Of a stretch of DNA of 64,000 nucleotides, positions 15,520 to 24,785 are shown one piece after another. The position numbers were made by a program, and so were the translations under genes. Below the pieces are notes generated by a model. It saw only the letters and a list, made by a program, of their open reading frames with translations. It was not told the origin of the DNA and did no database searches. This stretch comes from Streptomyces chattanoogensis (lineage in GTDB: Bacteria > Actinomycetota > Actinomycetes > Streptomycetales > Streptomycetaceae): the NCBI RefSeq assembly GCF_001294335.1, contig NZ_LGKG01000134.1:62001-126000 (forward strand). Direction: 5' to 3'. Numbering within the stretch: position 1 is the stretch's first letter; each line of letters opens with the position of its first letter.

Positions 15520-16398
15520 ATGGCACCGCAGGACGACAAGACCACCCCGCCGCCGCTGCCCGAACCCCTTCGGGTACCGGTCGCGGACTCGCACACCCAC
15601 CTCGACATGCAGGACACCACCGTCGACGACGCGCTCGCCAAGGCCGCCTCGGTCGGGGTGACCACGGTGGTGCAGGTGGGCTGCGACCTGGCCGGTTCGC
15701 GGTGGGCCGCGGACACCGCCGCGGCGTACGAGAGCGTGCACGCCGCCGTCGCACTGCATCCCAACGAAGCGCCCCGCATCGTGCTCGGGGACCCCGACGG
15801 CTGGTCCCGGCAGGGCGCCCGGGAGCCCGGCGGGGACGCCGCCCTGGACGCGGCGCTCGCCGGGATCGACGCGCTCGCCGCCCGGCCCGAGGTCCGCGGC
15901 GTCGGCGAGACCGGCCTGGACTACTTCCGTACCGGCCCCGACGGCATGGCCGCCCAGCAGCGGTCCTTCCGCGCCCATATCGAGATCGCCAAGCGGCACG
16001 GCAAGGCCCTGGTCATCCACGACCGGGAGGCACACGAGGACGTGCTGCGGATCCTGCGGGAAGAGGGCGCGCCGGACCGGGTCGTCTTCCACTGCTACTC
16101 GGGGGACGCGGAGATGGCCGAGGTCTGCGCGGCCGCCGGCTACTTCATGTCCTTCGCCGGCAACGTCACCTTCAAGAACGCCCAGCCGCTGCGCGATGCG
16201 CTCACCGTTGCCCCGCCCGAACTGGTGCTCGTCGAGACCGACGCCCCCTTCCTCACCCCCGTGCCGTACCGCGGACGAGCGAACGCGCCCTATCTGATTC
16301 CGCTCACCCTGCGCGCGATGGCCGAGGTCAAGGGCATGACCGAGGACGCGCTGGCCTCGGCCGTCGCCGCCAACACGGCACGCGCTTTCGCTTACTGA
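15520..16398 (+). CDS. tatD: TatD-family metal-dependent deoxyribonuclease
   Basis: A 292-residue TIM-barrel hydrolase of the TatD/YcfH family. Metal ligands are in VADSHTHLDM, GVGETGLDYF (Glu), VIHDREAHEDVLRIL, FHCYSGDAEMAEVCAAAGYFMSFAGNVTFKNAQPLRDAL, and VETDAPFLTPVPYRGRANAP. Members are 3'-5' exonucleases acting on DNA or RNA ends in the cytoplasm, and some remove damaged ends. It follows the zinc-ribbon gene and precedes the rpf gene on the same strand. A segment around residues 85-120 is longer than in E. coli TatD, as usual in actinomycetes. Confidence 0.9.
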   Translation: MAPQDDKTTPPPLPEPLRVPVADSHTHLDMQDTTVDDALAKAASVGVTTVVQVGCDLAGSRWAADTAAAYESVHAAVALHPNEAPRIVLGDPDGWSRQGAREPGGDAALDAALAGIDALAARPEVRGVGETGLDYFRTGPDGMAAQQRSFRAHIEIAKRHGKALVIHDREAHEDVLRILREEGAPDRVVFHCYSGDAEMAEVCAAAGYFMSFAGNVTFKNAQPLRDALTVAPPELVLVETDAPFLTPVPYRGRANAPYLIPLTLRAMAEVKGMTEDALASAVAANTARAFAY

Positions 16399-16520
16399 CA
16401 CCACCGGTCCCGGTCCCGGCCCCACCCGCCCGCCACGCTCCGTAGCCACTCGGCTTTGGAACGTGACCGCCGCTCCGTTACCCTCCGGCCGTCAACCGGA
16501 TCTGTGGCATCTGGAGCGTC

Positions 16521-17675
16521 GTGAGTCCTTCGCCAAGCAGCCACCGCGCCGCGCGCGGCCGTCGCAGGCGCGCCCCCCAGCGCCCGGAAGTCCTGCGGCG
16601 GCTGCTGCCCCGGGCCCTGGTCGTGGCCTTCCTGGCCGGCGGCACCACCGCCTTCATCGCCCACGACAAGGCCGTCCGGCTCAGCGTCGACGGCAAACCG
16701 CGCACCCTGCACACCTTCGCCGGCGACGTCGCGGATCTGCTCGACGACGAACACCTGGCCATCGGCCCGCGCGACATCGTCGCCCCCGCCCCCGACGCCG
16801 CACTCCGCAGCGGCGACGAGATCGTCGTCCGGCACGGCCGTCCCGTCGTCCTCACCCTCGACGGACAGCGCCGCCAGGTGTGGACCACCGCCGAGACCGT
16901 GGACGGCGCCCTGAGCCAGTTCGGGGTGCGGGCCGACGGCGCCTATCTCTCCAGCTCCCGCTCCCGCCGCATCGAACGCCACGGCCTGGAGCTGGCGGTA
17001 CGCACCGAGCGCGAGGTCGCCTTCCTCGCCGACGGCCGCGAGTTCCGGATCCGTACGAACGCCGCCACCGTCCGCGAGGCCCTGGCGGAGGCCGGGCTCG
17101 CCCTGCACGGCGAGGACACCACCTCGGTGCCGCCGGACAGCTTCCCGCGCGACGGGCAGAGCGTCTCGGTGCTGCGGATCACCGGCTCGAAGGAGGTGCG
17201 GGCGGAGCCGATCCCGTTCCGTACGGTCCGCCGGGAGGACCCCGGGCTGCCGAAGGGCACCGAATCCGTCGTCCAGCAGGGGCGGCCCGGCGTACGACGG
17301 GTCACCTACCGGCTGCGTACCGTCAACGGCGTCAGGCAGAAACCGCGACGGCTGCATGCCCATGTGGTGCGGGTGCCGCGCCCGCAGATCGTGCACGTCG
17401 GCACCCGGCCGCTGCCCGCCTCCGTCGACGGCGCCGACCACCTCGCCTGGCAGGCGCTGGCGCAGTGCGAAGCGGGCGGGCGGCCGGACGCGGTCGATGC
17501 GTCGGGGAACTACGGCGGGCTCTACCAGTTCGACGTCGGCACCTGGCACGCCCTCGGCGGCAACGGCCGGCCGCAGGACGCCCCCGCCCAGGAACAGACC
17601 TTCCGCGCCAAGAAGCTGTACGTGAGCCGAGGGGCGAGTCCGTGGCCGGTCTGCGGCCACAAGCTGCACGGGTGA
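16521..17675 (+). CDS. Resuscitation-promoting factor (DUF348-G5-Rpf architecture)
   Basis: A 384-residue exported cell-wall enzyme. An N-terminal basic stretch and a transmembrane/signal segment (ALVVAFLAGGTTAFIAH) are followed by DUF348 repeats (VRLSVDGKPRTLHTFAGDVADLL, VVLTLDGQRRQVWTTAETVDGAL, VAFLADGREFRIRTNAATVREAL), a G5 domain near residues 230-305 and a C-terminal Rpf domain with the catalytic Glu in LAQCEAGGRPDAV and GLYQFDVGTWHALGG. Rpf proteins cleave peptidoglycan glycan strands like lytic transglycosylases and promote spore germination. Start ATG/GTG at 16521 lacks a strong binding site. The layout is RpfB-like; which of the several Streptomyces Rpf proteins it matches is not certain. 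Confidence 0.9.
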   Translation: MSPSPSSHRAARGRRRRAPQRPEVLRRLLPRALVVAFLAGGTTAFIAHDKAVRLSVDGKPRTLHTFAGDVADLLDDEHLAIGPRDIVAPAPDAALRSGDEIVVRHGRPVVLTLDGQRRQVWTTAETVDGALSQFGVRADGAYLSSSRSRRIERHGLELAVRTEREVAFLADGREFRIRTNAATVREALAEAGLALHGEDTTSVPPDSFPRDGQSVSVLRITGSKEVRAEPIPFRTVRREDPGLPKGTESVVQQGRPGVRRVTYRLRTVNGVRQKPRRLHAHVVRVPRPQIVHVGTRPLPASVDGADHLAWQALAQCEAGGRPDAVDASGNYGGLYQFDVGTWHALGGNGRPQDAPAQEQTFRAKKLYVSRGASPWPVCGHKLHG

Positions 17676-17707
17676 GGACCGCGGGGTGCGGGCCGTAAGC
17701 TGCATGG

Positions 17708-18604
17708 GTGAGCAAGAGCAGCAGTAGCAGTGACGATTCCGGTCCGCTCCTCGGGCCCGCCGACGTCCGGGAGCTGGCCGCCGCGCTGGGCGTACGGCCC
17801 ACCAAGCAGCGCGGCCAGAACTTCGTCATCGACGCCAACACCGTCCGCCGGATCGTCCGCACCGCAGACGTCCGGCCCGACGACGTGGTGGTCGAGGTCG
17901 GCCCCGGTCTCGGATCGCTGACCCTGGCGCTGCTGGAGGCCGCCGACCGGGTCACCGCCGTCGAGATCGACGAGGTGCTCGCCGCCGCCCTGCCGAGCAC
18001 CGTCGCCGCCCGGCTGCCCGAGCGCGCCGACCGCTTCGCGCTGGTCCACACCGACGCCATGCACGTCACCGAGCTGCCCGGCCCGGCGCCCACCGCGCTG
18101 GTCGCCAACCTCCCTTACAACGTCGCGGTCCCCGTTCTCCTCCACATGCTCGCGACCTTCCCCACCATCGACCGCACCCTGGTCATGGTCCAGGCCGAGG
18201 TCGCCGACCGGCTCGCCGCCCGCCCCGGCAACAAGGTCTACGGCGTGCCGTCGGTCAAGGCCAACTGGTACGCCGAGGTCAAGCGGGCCGGTGCGATCGG
18301 CCGCAACGTCTTCTGGCCCGCGCCGAACGTCGACTCCGGCCTGGTCTCCCTCGTCCGCCGCGAGAAGCCCCTCGAGACCACCGCGAGCCGGGAGGAGGTC
18401 TTCGCCGTCGTCGACGCGGCCTTCGCCCAGCGCCGCAAGACGCTGCGGGCCGCCCTCTCCGGCTGGGCCGGTTCGGCCGCCGCCGCGGAGGCCGCCCTCG
18501 TCGCGGCGGGGATTTCCCCGCAGGCGCGCGGTGAGGCGCTTACCGTCGAGGAGTTCGCGGGGATCGCCGAGCACAAGCGGCAGCACGAGGGAGATGCGGC
18601 ATGA
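17708..18604 (+). CDS. rsmA: 16S rRNA (adenine1518/1519-N6)-dimethyltransferase
   Basis: A 298-residue KsgA/RsmA enzyme, which dimethylates two adjacent adenines near the 3' end of 16S rRNA. Motifs: [18 protein letters not shown] at the start, SAM motif [18 protein letters not shown], acidic VTAVEIDE, and the catalytic [11 protein letters not shown]. The C-terminal helical domain contains [15 protein letters not shown]. The GTG start lies in a near-copy of the sequence that ends the rpf gene. Its stop overlaps ispE by ATGA, so the two are coupled. Confidence 0.94.
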   Translation: MSKSSSSSDDSGPLLGPADVRELAAALGVRPTKQRGQNFVIDANTVRRIVRTADVRPDDVVVEVGPGLGSLTLALLEAADRVTAVEIDEVLAAALPSTVAARLPERADRFALVHTDAMHVTELPGPAPTALVANLPYNVAVPVLLHMLATFPTIDRTLVMVQAEVADRLAARPGNKVYGVPSVKANWYAEVKRAGAIGRNVFWPAPNVDSGLVSLVRREKPLETTASREEVFAVVDAAFAQRRKTLRAALSGWAGSAAAAEAALVAAGISPQARGEALTVEEFAGIAEHKRQHEGDAA

Positions 18605-19518
18605 GGGCATGCGGGACGAGCGGCGCGTCGGTCACCGTACGGGTACCGGCCAAGGTCAATGTCCAGCTGGCGGTCGGCGCCGCCCGGCCCGACGGCTTCC
18701 ACGACCTGGCGAACGTCTTCCTCGCCGTCGGCCTCTACGACGAGGTCACCGCCGTCCCCGCCGACTCCCTGCGGATCACCGCCGAGGGGCATGACGTCGA
18801 CCAGATCCCGCTGGACCGCACGAACCTGGCGGCCCGCGCCGCGGAGCTCCTGGCGGCCCGACACGGCATCGAGCCGCACGTCCACCTCCACATCGCCAAG
18901 GACATCCCCGTAGCGGGCGGAATGGCGGGCGGCAGCGCGGACGCCGCGGGCGCCCTGCTGGCCTGCGACACCCTCTGGTCGACGGGGGCCTCACGCGAGG
19001 AACTCCTCGAGATCTGCGCCGAGTTGGGCAGCGACGTCCCCTTCAGCCTGGTCGGCGGTGCGGCGCTGGGCCGCGGCCGGGGCGAGCTGCTGACGCCGCT
19101 CCCCGTCGGCGGCGCCTTCCACTGGGTCTTCGCGGTCGCCGACGGCGGACTGTCGACGCCGGCCGTCTACCGCGAGTTCGACCGTCTGACGGAGGGGACA
19201 CAGGTCCCCGCGCCGGAGGCCGACCCCGAGCTGCTGGCCGCCCTGGAATCCGGCGACGCCACCGCTCTCGCCGCGGCCCTCGCCAATGACCTCCAGCCCG
19301 CCGCGCTCTCCCTGCGGCCCGCCCTGACCGCCACCCTGGACGCCGGCACCGCCGCGGGCGCCCTGGCCGCGCTGGTCTCCGGCTCCGGCCCGACCACCGC
19401 CTTCCTGGTCAAGGACGCGCAGGCGGCGCAGCAGGTCGCGGCGGCGCTGCTGGACTCGGGCACCTGCCGGGCGGTCCGGGTCGCGGATTCGCCGGCGCCG
19501 GGCGCGACGCTGGCGTAG
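18601..19518 (+). CDS. ispE: 4-diphosphocytidyl-2-C-methyl-D-erythritol kinase
   Basis: A 305-residue GHMP kinase of the non-mevalonate (MEP) isoprenoid pathway, phosphorylating CDP-ME with ATP. Motifs: [28 protein letters not shown] at the N-terminus, the ATP loop [20 protein letters not shown], and the third GHMP motif [12 protein letters not shown]. The ATG overlaps the rsmA stop in ATGA (18601-18604), the pairing found across actinobacteria. Product feeds undecaprenyl, menaquinone and terpenoid synthesis. Confidence 0.94.
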   Translation: MRACGTSGASVTVRVPAKVNVQLAVGAARPDGFHDLANVFLAVGLYDEVTAVPADSLRITAEGHDVDQIPLDRTNLAARAAELLAARHGIEPHVHLHIAKDIPVAGGMAGGSADAAGALLACDTLWSTGASREELLEICAELGSDVPFSLVGGAALGRGRGELLTPLPVGGAFHWVFAVADGGLSTPAVYREFDRLTEGTQVPAPEADPELLAALESGDATALAAALANDLQPAALSLRPALTATLDAGTAAGALAALVSGSGPTTAFLVKDAQAAQQVAAALLDSGTCRAVRVADSPAPGATLA

Positions 19519-19638
19519 CCGCCGGGGCGGCCGTCCAGTGCCCAGGACGGGCGCCGCCCGGCGCGGACTACGCTGGGACGGTCGGCCGGTGCCAGTGCAC
19601 CGGTGTGAAGTCCCATCGGTGTGAAGTTCAGGAGCGGA

Positions 19639-21438
19639 ATGGCCACCAACCTCGTCAATCTGGAAGCCGTCGGCAAGGTCTACGGGACCCGTGCCCTGCT
19701 CGACGGTGTCTCCCTCGGCGTCAACGAGGGGGACCGGATCGGCGTCGTCGGGCGCAACGGGGACGGCAAGACCACCCTGATCCGGATCCTCGCCAAGCTG
19801 GAGGAGGCGGACAACGGCCGGGTCACCCACAGCGGCGGCCTGCGGCTCGGCGTCCTGACCCAGCACGACTCCCTCGACCCGGCCGCCACCATCCGGCACG
19901 AGGTCATCGGCGACATGGCCGACCACGAGTGGGCCGGCAACGCCAAGATCCGGGACGTCCTGACCGGCCTCTTCGGCGATCTGCATCTGCCGGGCTTCGA
20001 CAAGGGCCTGGACACCGTCATCGGCCCCCTCTCCGGCGGTGAGCGCCGCCGTATCGCGCTGGCCAAGCTGCTGATCGCCGAACAGGACCTGATCGTCCTG
20101 GACGAGCCCACCAACCACCTCGACGTGGAAGGCATTTCCTGGCTCGCCGGCCATCTGCGGGCCCGCCGCTCGGCGCTGGTCGTCGTCACCCACGACCGCT
20201 GGTTCCTCGACCAGGTCTGTACGCGGATGTGGGACGTCCAGCGTGGGGCGATCCACGAGTACGAGGGCGGCTACAGCGACTACATCTTCGCGCGCGCCGA
20301 GCGAGAGCGGATCGCGGCCACCGAGGAGGCCAAGCGGCAGAACCTGATGCGCAAGGAGCTGGCCTGGCTGCGGCGCGGCGCCCCCGCCCGCACCAGCAAG
20401 CCCCGGTTCCGTATCGAGGCCGCCAACGAGCTGATCGCGGACGTCCCGCCGCCGCGCGACACCACCGAGCTGATGAAGTTCGCCAACTCCCGTCTGGGCA
20501 GGACCGTCTTCGAGCTGGAGAACGTCACCGTCCAGGCCGGTCCCAAGGAACTTCTGAGGCATCTGACCTGGCAGCTCGGCCCCGGCGACCGGATCGGCCT
20601 GGTCGGCGTGAATGGTGCGGGCAAGACCTCGCTGCTGCGGGCGCTGGAGCAGGCGGCCCGAACGCAGGGCGAGACCCAGCCCGCGGCCGGCAAGATCGTC
20701 GTCGGCAAGACCGTCAAGCTGGCGTACCTCTCGCAGGAGGTCGCCGAGCTCGACCCGTCCTGGCGGGTGCTGGAGGCCGTCCAGAAGGTGCGCGAGCGGG
20801 TCGACCTCGGCAAGGGCCGCGAAATGACCGCCGGCCAGCTCTGCGAGAAGTTCGGCTTCACCAAGGAGAAGCAGTGGACTCCGGTCGGCGATCTCTCGGG
20901 CGGTGAGCGCCGCCGCCTCCAGATCCTCCGCCTCCTGATGGACGAGCCCAACGTCCTCTTCCTCGACGAGCCCACCAACGACCTCGACATCCAGACGCTG
21001 ACCCAGCTCGAGGACCTGCTCGACGGCTGGCCCGGCTCGCTGATCGTCATCAGCCACGACCGTTACTTCATAGAGCGCACCACCGACCGGGTCTGGGCCC
21101 TCCTCGGCGACGCCACCCTGCGCATGCTCCCGCGCGGCATCGACGAGTACCTCGAACGCCGCCGCAAGGCCGTGGAGGACGCCACACCCGCCCCCGCCTC
21201 CCAGGCCGCCGCCCCCAAGAAGACCGCCGCCGTCAACCGCGCGGCGCAGAAGGAACTCCAGAAGATCGAGCGGCAGCTGGACAAGATCGGCGACAAGGAG
21301 GCCAAGCTGCACGCCCAGATCGCCGAACACGCCACCGACTTCGAAAAGGTCGCCGGCCTCGACGCCCAGCTGCGCGAACTGGCCGGGGAGCGCGAGGAGC
21401 TGGAGATGCGCTGGCTGGAGCTGGCGGAGGACGCCTAG
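19639..21438 (+). CDS. ABC-F family ATPase (Uup/EttA type)
   Basis: The ATG at 19639, with AGGAG about 6 bases upstream, gives 599 residues. Two ABC cassettes lie on one chain without membrane segments: Walker A GRNGDGKTT, signature LSGGERRRIALAKLL and DEPTNHLD in the first; GVNGAGKTS, LSGGERRRLQIL and DEPTNDLD in the second. The linker between them is charged (about residues 230-290). After the second cassette an Ala-rich stretch and a coiled coil (AQKELQKIERQLDKIGDKEAKLHAQ) form a Uup-like C-terminal domain. ABC-F proteins act on ribosomes or, for Uup, on branched DNA and ribosome assembly. It follows the rsmA-ispE pair, as in other Streptomyces. Confidence 0.9.
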   Translation: MATNLVNLEAVGKVYGTRALLDGVSLGVNEGDRIGVVGRNGDGKTTLIRILAKLEEADNGRVTHSGGLRLGVLTQHDSLDPAATIRHEVIGDMADHEWAGNAKIRDVLTGLFGDLHLPGFDKGLDTVIGPLSGGERRRIALAKLLIAEQDLIVLDEPTNHLDVEGISWLAGHLRARRSALVVVTHDRWFLDQVCTRMWDVQRGAIHEYEGGYSDYIFARAERERIAATEEAKRQNLMRKELAWLRRGAPARTSKPRFRIEAANELIADVPPPRDTTELMKFANSRLGRTVFELENVTVQAGPKELLRHLTWQLGPGDRIGLVGVNGAGKTSLLRALEQAARTQGETQPAAGKIVVGKTVKLAYLSQEVAELDPSWRVLEAVQKVRERVDLGKGREMTAGQLCEKFGFTKEKQWTPVGDLSGGERRRLQILRLLMDEPNVLFLDEPTNDLDIQTLTQLEDLLDGWPGSLIVISHDRYFIERTTDRVWALLGDATLRMLPRGIDEYLERRRKAVEDATPAPASQAAAPKKTAAVNRAAQKELQKIERQLDKIGDKEAKLHAQIAEHATDFEKVAGLDAQLRELAGEREELEMRWLELAEDA

Positions 21439-21631
21439 AGCCTGGAACCGGACGGAGTCCGGGGGCGGCATTCGGCCTCGGATGGCCGGGATTCCAACAT
21501 TCCGGTGATCTTCTGCCCGGTAGGGGGCGCGCAGCGTCGGCCGAGCGTGTAGCTTCCCGGGGACAAATCCCGGGCAAAGGGACCCGGCGAGGGCCGGGGG
21601 CGGGGCCCGCCGGGAGGTGAGGGGGTTCTCG

Positions 21632-22357
21632 ATGGTCGTGCGGCTCATGGTGGTCGACGATCACCGTCTGCTCGCCGAGGCGCTCGCCTCGGCCCTGAAG
21701 CTGCGGGGGCACCGCGTACTGGCGGCGGCAGCGCCGAGCGCCGGGGCCGCGGATCTGGTGGTGAGCCGGGCGCCCGAGGTGTGCCTGCTGGGCACCGCGA
21801 CGCCCGCCGCGCCGGGGGTCTTCGACCCGGTCGTACGGATCAAGAAGGAGCGGCCGGGGATCGCGGTGGTGGTGCTGGGCCCGGTGCCCAGCCCGCGCGG
21901 GATCGCGGCCGCGTTCGCCGCCGGGGCGTCCGGGTACGTCCGTAACGACGAGCGGATCGAGGGCGTCGAACGCGCCATGATGAAGGCGCGGGCGGGCGAG
22001 TCCGCCATCGCGCCGCAGCTGCTGCAGCAGGCCTTCGAGGAGCTGCTGCACCCGGCGGCCCAGCCGGACGACGAGGGCGCGCGGCTGCTCCAGCTGCTCA
22101 CCCCGCGCGAGGTCGAGGTACTGATGCGGGTCGCGGACGGGGAGGACACCCGGCTGATCGCCGCGGGGATGGAGATCGCACCGAGCACCGCCCGTACCCA
22201 CGTCCAGCGGGTGCTGATGAAGCTGGAGGTGGGCTCACGCCTGGAGGCGGCCGCCCTGGCGGCACGCACGGGCCTGCTGGAACGGGCGGCACGGGGTGGC
22301 GGCGCACGGGCCGGGGGTGCGCAGGAGGCAGGGGGCGCGGAAGCGGAGGGCGGGTAG
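21632..22357 (+). CDS. Atypical LuxR/NarL response regulator lacking the phospho-aspartate
   Basis: From ATG 21632 (AGGGGG just upstream) the protein has 241 residues: an N-terminal receiver-like domain and a C-terminal LuxR helix-turn-helix (LLTPREVEVLMRVADGEDTRLIAAGMEIAPSTARTHVQRVLMKLEV). The acidic pair is present (VVDDH), but the strand that should end in the phosphorylated Asp reads EVCLLGTATPAAPG, with Gly at the Asp position, and the usual GYLxK is GYVRND, lacking the conserved Lys. It should not be phosphorylated in the normal way and may sense a ligand or a protein partner. No sensor kinase is adjacent. An Ala/Gly-rich tail ends the protein. Confidence 0.85.
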   Translation: MVVRLMVVDDHRLLAEALASALKLRGHRVLAAAAPSAGAADLVVSRAPEVCLLGTATPAAPGVFDPVVRIKKERPGIAVVVLGPVPSPRGIAAAFAAGASGYVRNDERIEGVERAMMKARAGESAIAPQLLQQAFEELLHPAAQPDDEGARLLQLLTPREVEVLMRVADGEDTRLIAAGMEIAPSTARTHVQRVLMKLEVGSRLEAAALAARTGLLERAARGGGARAGGAQEAGGAEAEGG

Positions 22358-22496
22358 GCGGGACGGTGGCCCTCCGCGGGCGGGTCCACCTCATCAACCC
22401 CGGCGCCGCCTCCGTCCCCAAGGGCCGGACCTTTCCCGTCTCGCTGATCTTCGAGACGTGGGTCCCGGAGGCGGTAGCGCAGGTGCCTCCCCGGAC

Positions 22497-22802
22497 TCAG
22501 TGCGCCGGCGGCTCGTCCCCGGCCGGCGCGAGCTCCGCCGCCGCGGGCGGTACGGCCGGCCGCAGCCACACCCAGCCCAGGAAGAACAGCCCGAGGGCGA
22601 GCATCCCGATGCCCGTCCAGAGGTTGATGTTGATGTTCTCGGCCTTCTTCAGGTCGGCGTCGGAGGCCGTGATGCCGGCGATGGTGACGATCACGCCGTA
22701 GAGGCCGAACAGGCCGCCGATGATGCGCCGGATGTCGAAGAGCCGGGTCGCGGTCGCGGACTTGCGTTCCAGTTCGGCGACTTCGTTCTGCAGGTCGGAC
22801 AT
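22497..22802 (-). CDS. Small membrane protein downstream of the sugar symporter
   Basis: A 101-residue protein: a charged, possibly coiled N-terminus (MSDLQNEVAELERKSATATRLFDIRR), two hydrophobic helices (IIGGLFGLYGVIVTIAGITA and WTGIGMLALGLFFLGWVWL) and an Ala/Pro-rich tail. It starts 40 bp after the symporter's stop on the same strand, so it is probably the second gene of that operon. Small two-helix partners are common beside SSS-family transporters and may assist assembly; the role here is inferred from position. Confidence 0.7.
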   Translation of the reverse strand: MSDLQNEVAELERKSATATRLFDIRRIIGGLFGLYGVIVTIAGITASDADLKKAENININLWTGIGMLALGLFFLGWVWLRPAVPPAAAELAPAGDEPPAH

Positions 22803-22842
22803 GGGATTTCACGCCTTAGGTCAGCGGGAGAACAGCGGTGGA

Positions 22843-24552
22843 TCAGAGCGAGTAGGGCAGGTAGCAGGCCGCGGCGAGGACGATCGCGCCCCAGCCGAGC
22901 AGCGCCGGCCTGCGGTACCAGGCGTCGTCGCCCTCGGCGATGGGGTCTCCCCCGCTCGAACGAAGTGGAGAGCTTGGGGAAGGCTCCTCCAGGCCGGGCG
23001 CGGTCGTTCCGTAGACCAGGCCCGCCAGTTCGGCCGCCGGCTTGGGGGCGGTGAAGAGGGTGACGACGACCATCACGACGGCACCGGCGACGAACCCGAC
23101 GATCGCGGAGACGAAGTTGGCGCCCTGGTCGGTGGGGATGGCGATGATGCCCTGCTTGTAGATCCAGAAGTAGTTGACCATCGCGGCCGTGGTGCCCGCG
23201 ATCAGGCCCCACACACCGGATTTCATCGAGGCGCGCTTCCAGAACATGCCGATGATGAAGACCACGAACATCGGGACGTTGAAGAAGGAGAACAGCGTCT
23301 GGAGGTAGCCCATGATGTTTGAGAAGGAGGAGGCGATGAAGGCCGTGCCGATGGAGGCGAGGACGCCGATCGCCGTGATGAGGCGCCCGAAGCGCAGGTA
23401 GTAGCCGTCGGGCCGGCCGGGCTTCACGTACCTGGCCCAGATGTCGTACGTGAAGACGGTGTTGAAGGAGGAGACGTTGGCCGCCATGCCTGCCATGAAG
23501 GCGGCGAGCAGACCGGTGACGGCTATGCCGAGCACGCCGTTGGGCAGCAGTTCCTGCATCAGGTACGGGATCGCGTCGTTGTACGTCAGACCCGAGCCGG
23601 CCGTGCCGATCTTCGGGACGAGGACGGCGGCGACCAGGCCCGGGATCATCACCAGGAAGACGATGAACATCTTCGGGAAGGCGCCGATCAGCGGGGTGCG
23701 CTGGGCGGCGGAGAGGTTCTTGGCGGACAGGGCGCGCTGCACCTCGGCGAAGTTCGTCGTCCAGTAGCCGAAGGAGAGCACGAACCCCAGGCCGAGGATG
23801 ATCGTCAGCCAGTTCGCGCCGAGCGGGTTGGCGTCGCCGATGCCGGTACCGCCCCAGGCGGTCAGGAAGTTGGGGCCGTGTGACGCCTCCAGGGAGTTGC
23901 TCAGGCCGCCCCAGCCGCCGACGCGCTTGAGGCCGATGACGCAGAGGGGTATGAGCGCGGCGAGGATGACGAAGAACTGGAGCACTTCGTTGTAGATCGC
24001 CGAGGACAGGCCGCCGATGGTGATGTACGCGAGGACGAACAGGCCCGCGACGACGATCGCCACCCACTGCGGCCAGCCGAGCAGCGCCTCGACGACGATC
24101 GACAGGGCGTACAGGTTCACCCCCGCGATCAGTATCGCCGCGAAGGCGAACAGGACCGAGCTGAGCAGATGCGCGGACCTGTCGAACCGCTGGAGCAGGA
24201 ACTCGGGGACCGAGCGGACCTTGGAGCGGTAGTAGAACGGCATCATGACCAGGCCGAGGAAGACCATGGCCGGGATGGCGCCGATCCAGTACCAGTGCAC
24301 CACCGCGACGCCGTACTGGGCGCCGGTCGCGGCCATCCCGAGGATCTCGGTGGCGCCGAGATTCGCGGCGACGAAGGCGAGACCGGTCACCCAGGCGGGC
24401 AGCGACCGGCCGGAGAGAAAGAAGTCCAGGCTCGTCTTCACGCTGCGCCGGGCGGCGAATCCGATGCCGAGCACGACGACGAAGTAGAGGGCCAGGAGCG
24501 TGTAGTCGAGCCCGTTGGTGGGGAGCCGGAGGCCTTCGGCCAGAGTGGTCAT
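22843..24552 (-). CDS. Sodium/solute symporter (SSS family), probably for galactose
   Basis: A 569-residue transporter with about 13-14 helices, of the SGLT/SSS family. Signature parts include YTLLALYFVVVLGIGFAARRSVKTSLDFFLSGRSLPAWVTGLAFVAANLGATEILGMAATGAQYG near the N-terminus and FGYWTTNFAEVQRALSAKN before mid-protein. It moves a solute with Na+ across the cytoplasmic membrane. It is divergent from galTEK, a strong hint that the solute is galactose or a related sugar. Near the C-terminus, a hydrophilic stretch (EEPSPSSPLRSSGGDP) is encoded by an imperfect palindrome that looks like an inserted extragenic element between helices 13 and 14. Confidence 0.88.
   Translation of the reverse strand: MTTLAEGLRLPTNGLDYTLLALYFVVVLGIGFAARRSVKTSLDFFLSGRSLPAWVTGLAFVAANLGATEILGMAATGAQYGVAVVHWYWIGAIPAMVFLGLVMMPFYYRSKVRSVPEFLLQRFDRSAHLLSSVLFAFAAILIAGVNLYALSIVVEALLGWPQWVAIVVAGLFVLAYITIGGLSSAIYNEVLQFFVILAALIPLCVIGLKRVGGWGGLSNSLEASHGPNFLTAWGGTGIGDANPLGANWLTIILGLGFVLSFGYWTTNFAEVQRALSAKNLSAAQRTPLIGAFPKMFIVFLVMIPGLVAAVLVPKIGTAGSGLTYNDAIPYLMQELLPNGVLGIAVTGLLAAFMAGMAANVSSFNTVFTYDIWARYVKPGRPDGYYLRFGRLITAIGVLASIGTAFIASSFSNIMGYLQTLFSFFNVPMFVVFIIGMFWKRASMKSGVWGLIAGTTAAMVNYFWIYKQGIIAIPTDQGANFVSAIVGFVAGAVVMVVVTLFTAPKPAAELAGLVYGTTAPGLEEPSPSSPLRSSGGDPIAEGDDAWYRRPALLGWGAIVLAAACYLPYSL
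22942..22983. repeat. Imperfect palindromic element inside the symporter gene
   Basis: Within the coding sequence, CTCCCCCGCTC is followed by a short loop and GAGAGCTTGGGGAAG, able to form an imperfect hairpin. Sequences of this form (CGCTCGAACGAAGTGGAG...) recur as short palindromes in Streptomyces genomes. Its length keeps the reading frame and adds a Ser/Pro-rich loop to the protein. Confidence 0.5.
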
Positions 24553-24618
24553 GGCGTAGCCCGCTTCTTTGGGAGCGATGGGAACGCACAGAAAGCTACG
24601 CGCGGGCGGTCAGAAACT

Positions 24619-24632
24619 GAACAGTTTTGTTC
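24619..24632. promoter_or_regulatory. Candidate gal operator in the galT/symporter promoter region
   Basis: GAACA-GTTT-TGTTC is a perfect 5-4-5 inverted repeat, extended to 8-bp arms with one mismatch (ACTGAACA and TGTTCGGT). It lies 66 bp before the symporter start and about 150 bp before galT, in the 233-bp divergent region, suitable for control of both transcripts. The rest of the gap is T/G-rich toward galT. Confidence 0.5.
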
Positions 24633-24785
24633 GGTTGAGTTGTTGGATCGTGATTGAGTCGGGTGGAAATAGGCGGAATGTCGGGTAGGGCGTCCGCTTG
24701 GAGCTCGGCTGGGGTCGGCGTTGACTGCTCTGTTCGCTTGTGCTTCATTGTGTTTGTTTGTGTTTGGTGTGGTGAGGAGCTCCCG

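Noticed and set aside
16399..16520. c-di-AMP (ydaO) riboswitch before rpf
   Set aside because: Some Streptomyces rpf genes have one, but the gap here is only 122 bp and no conserved riboswitch core is visible.
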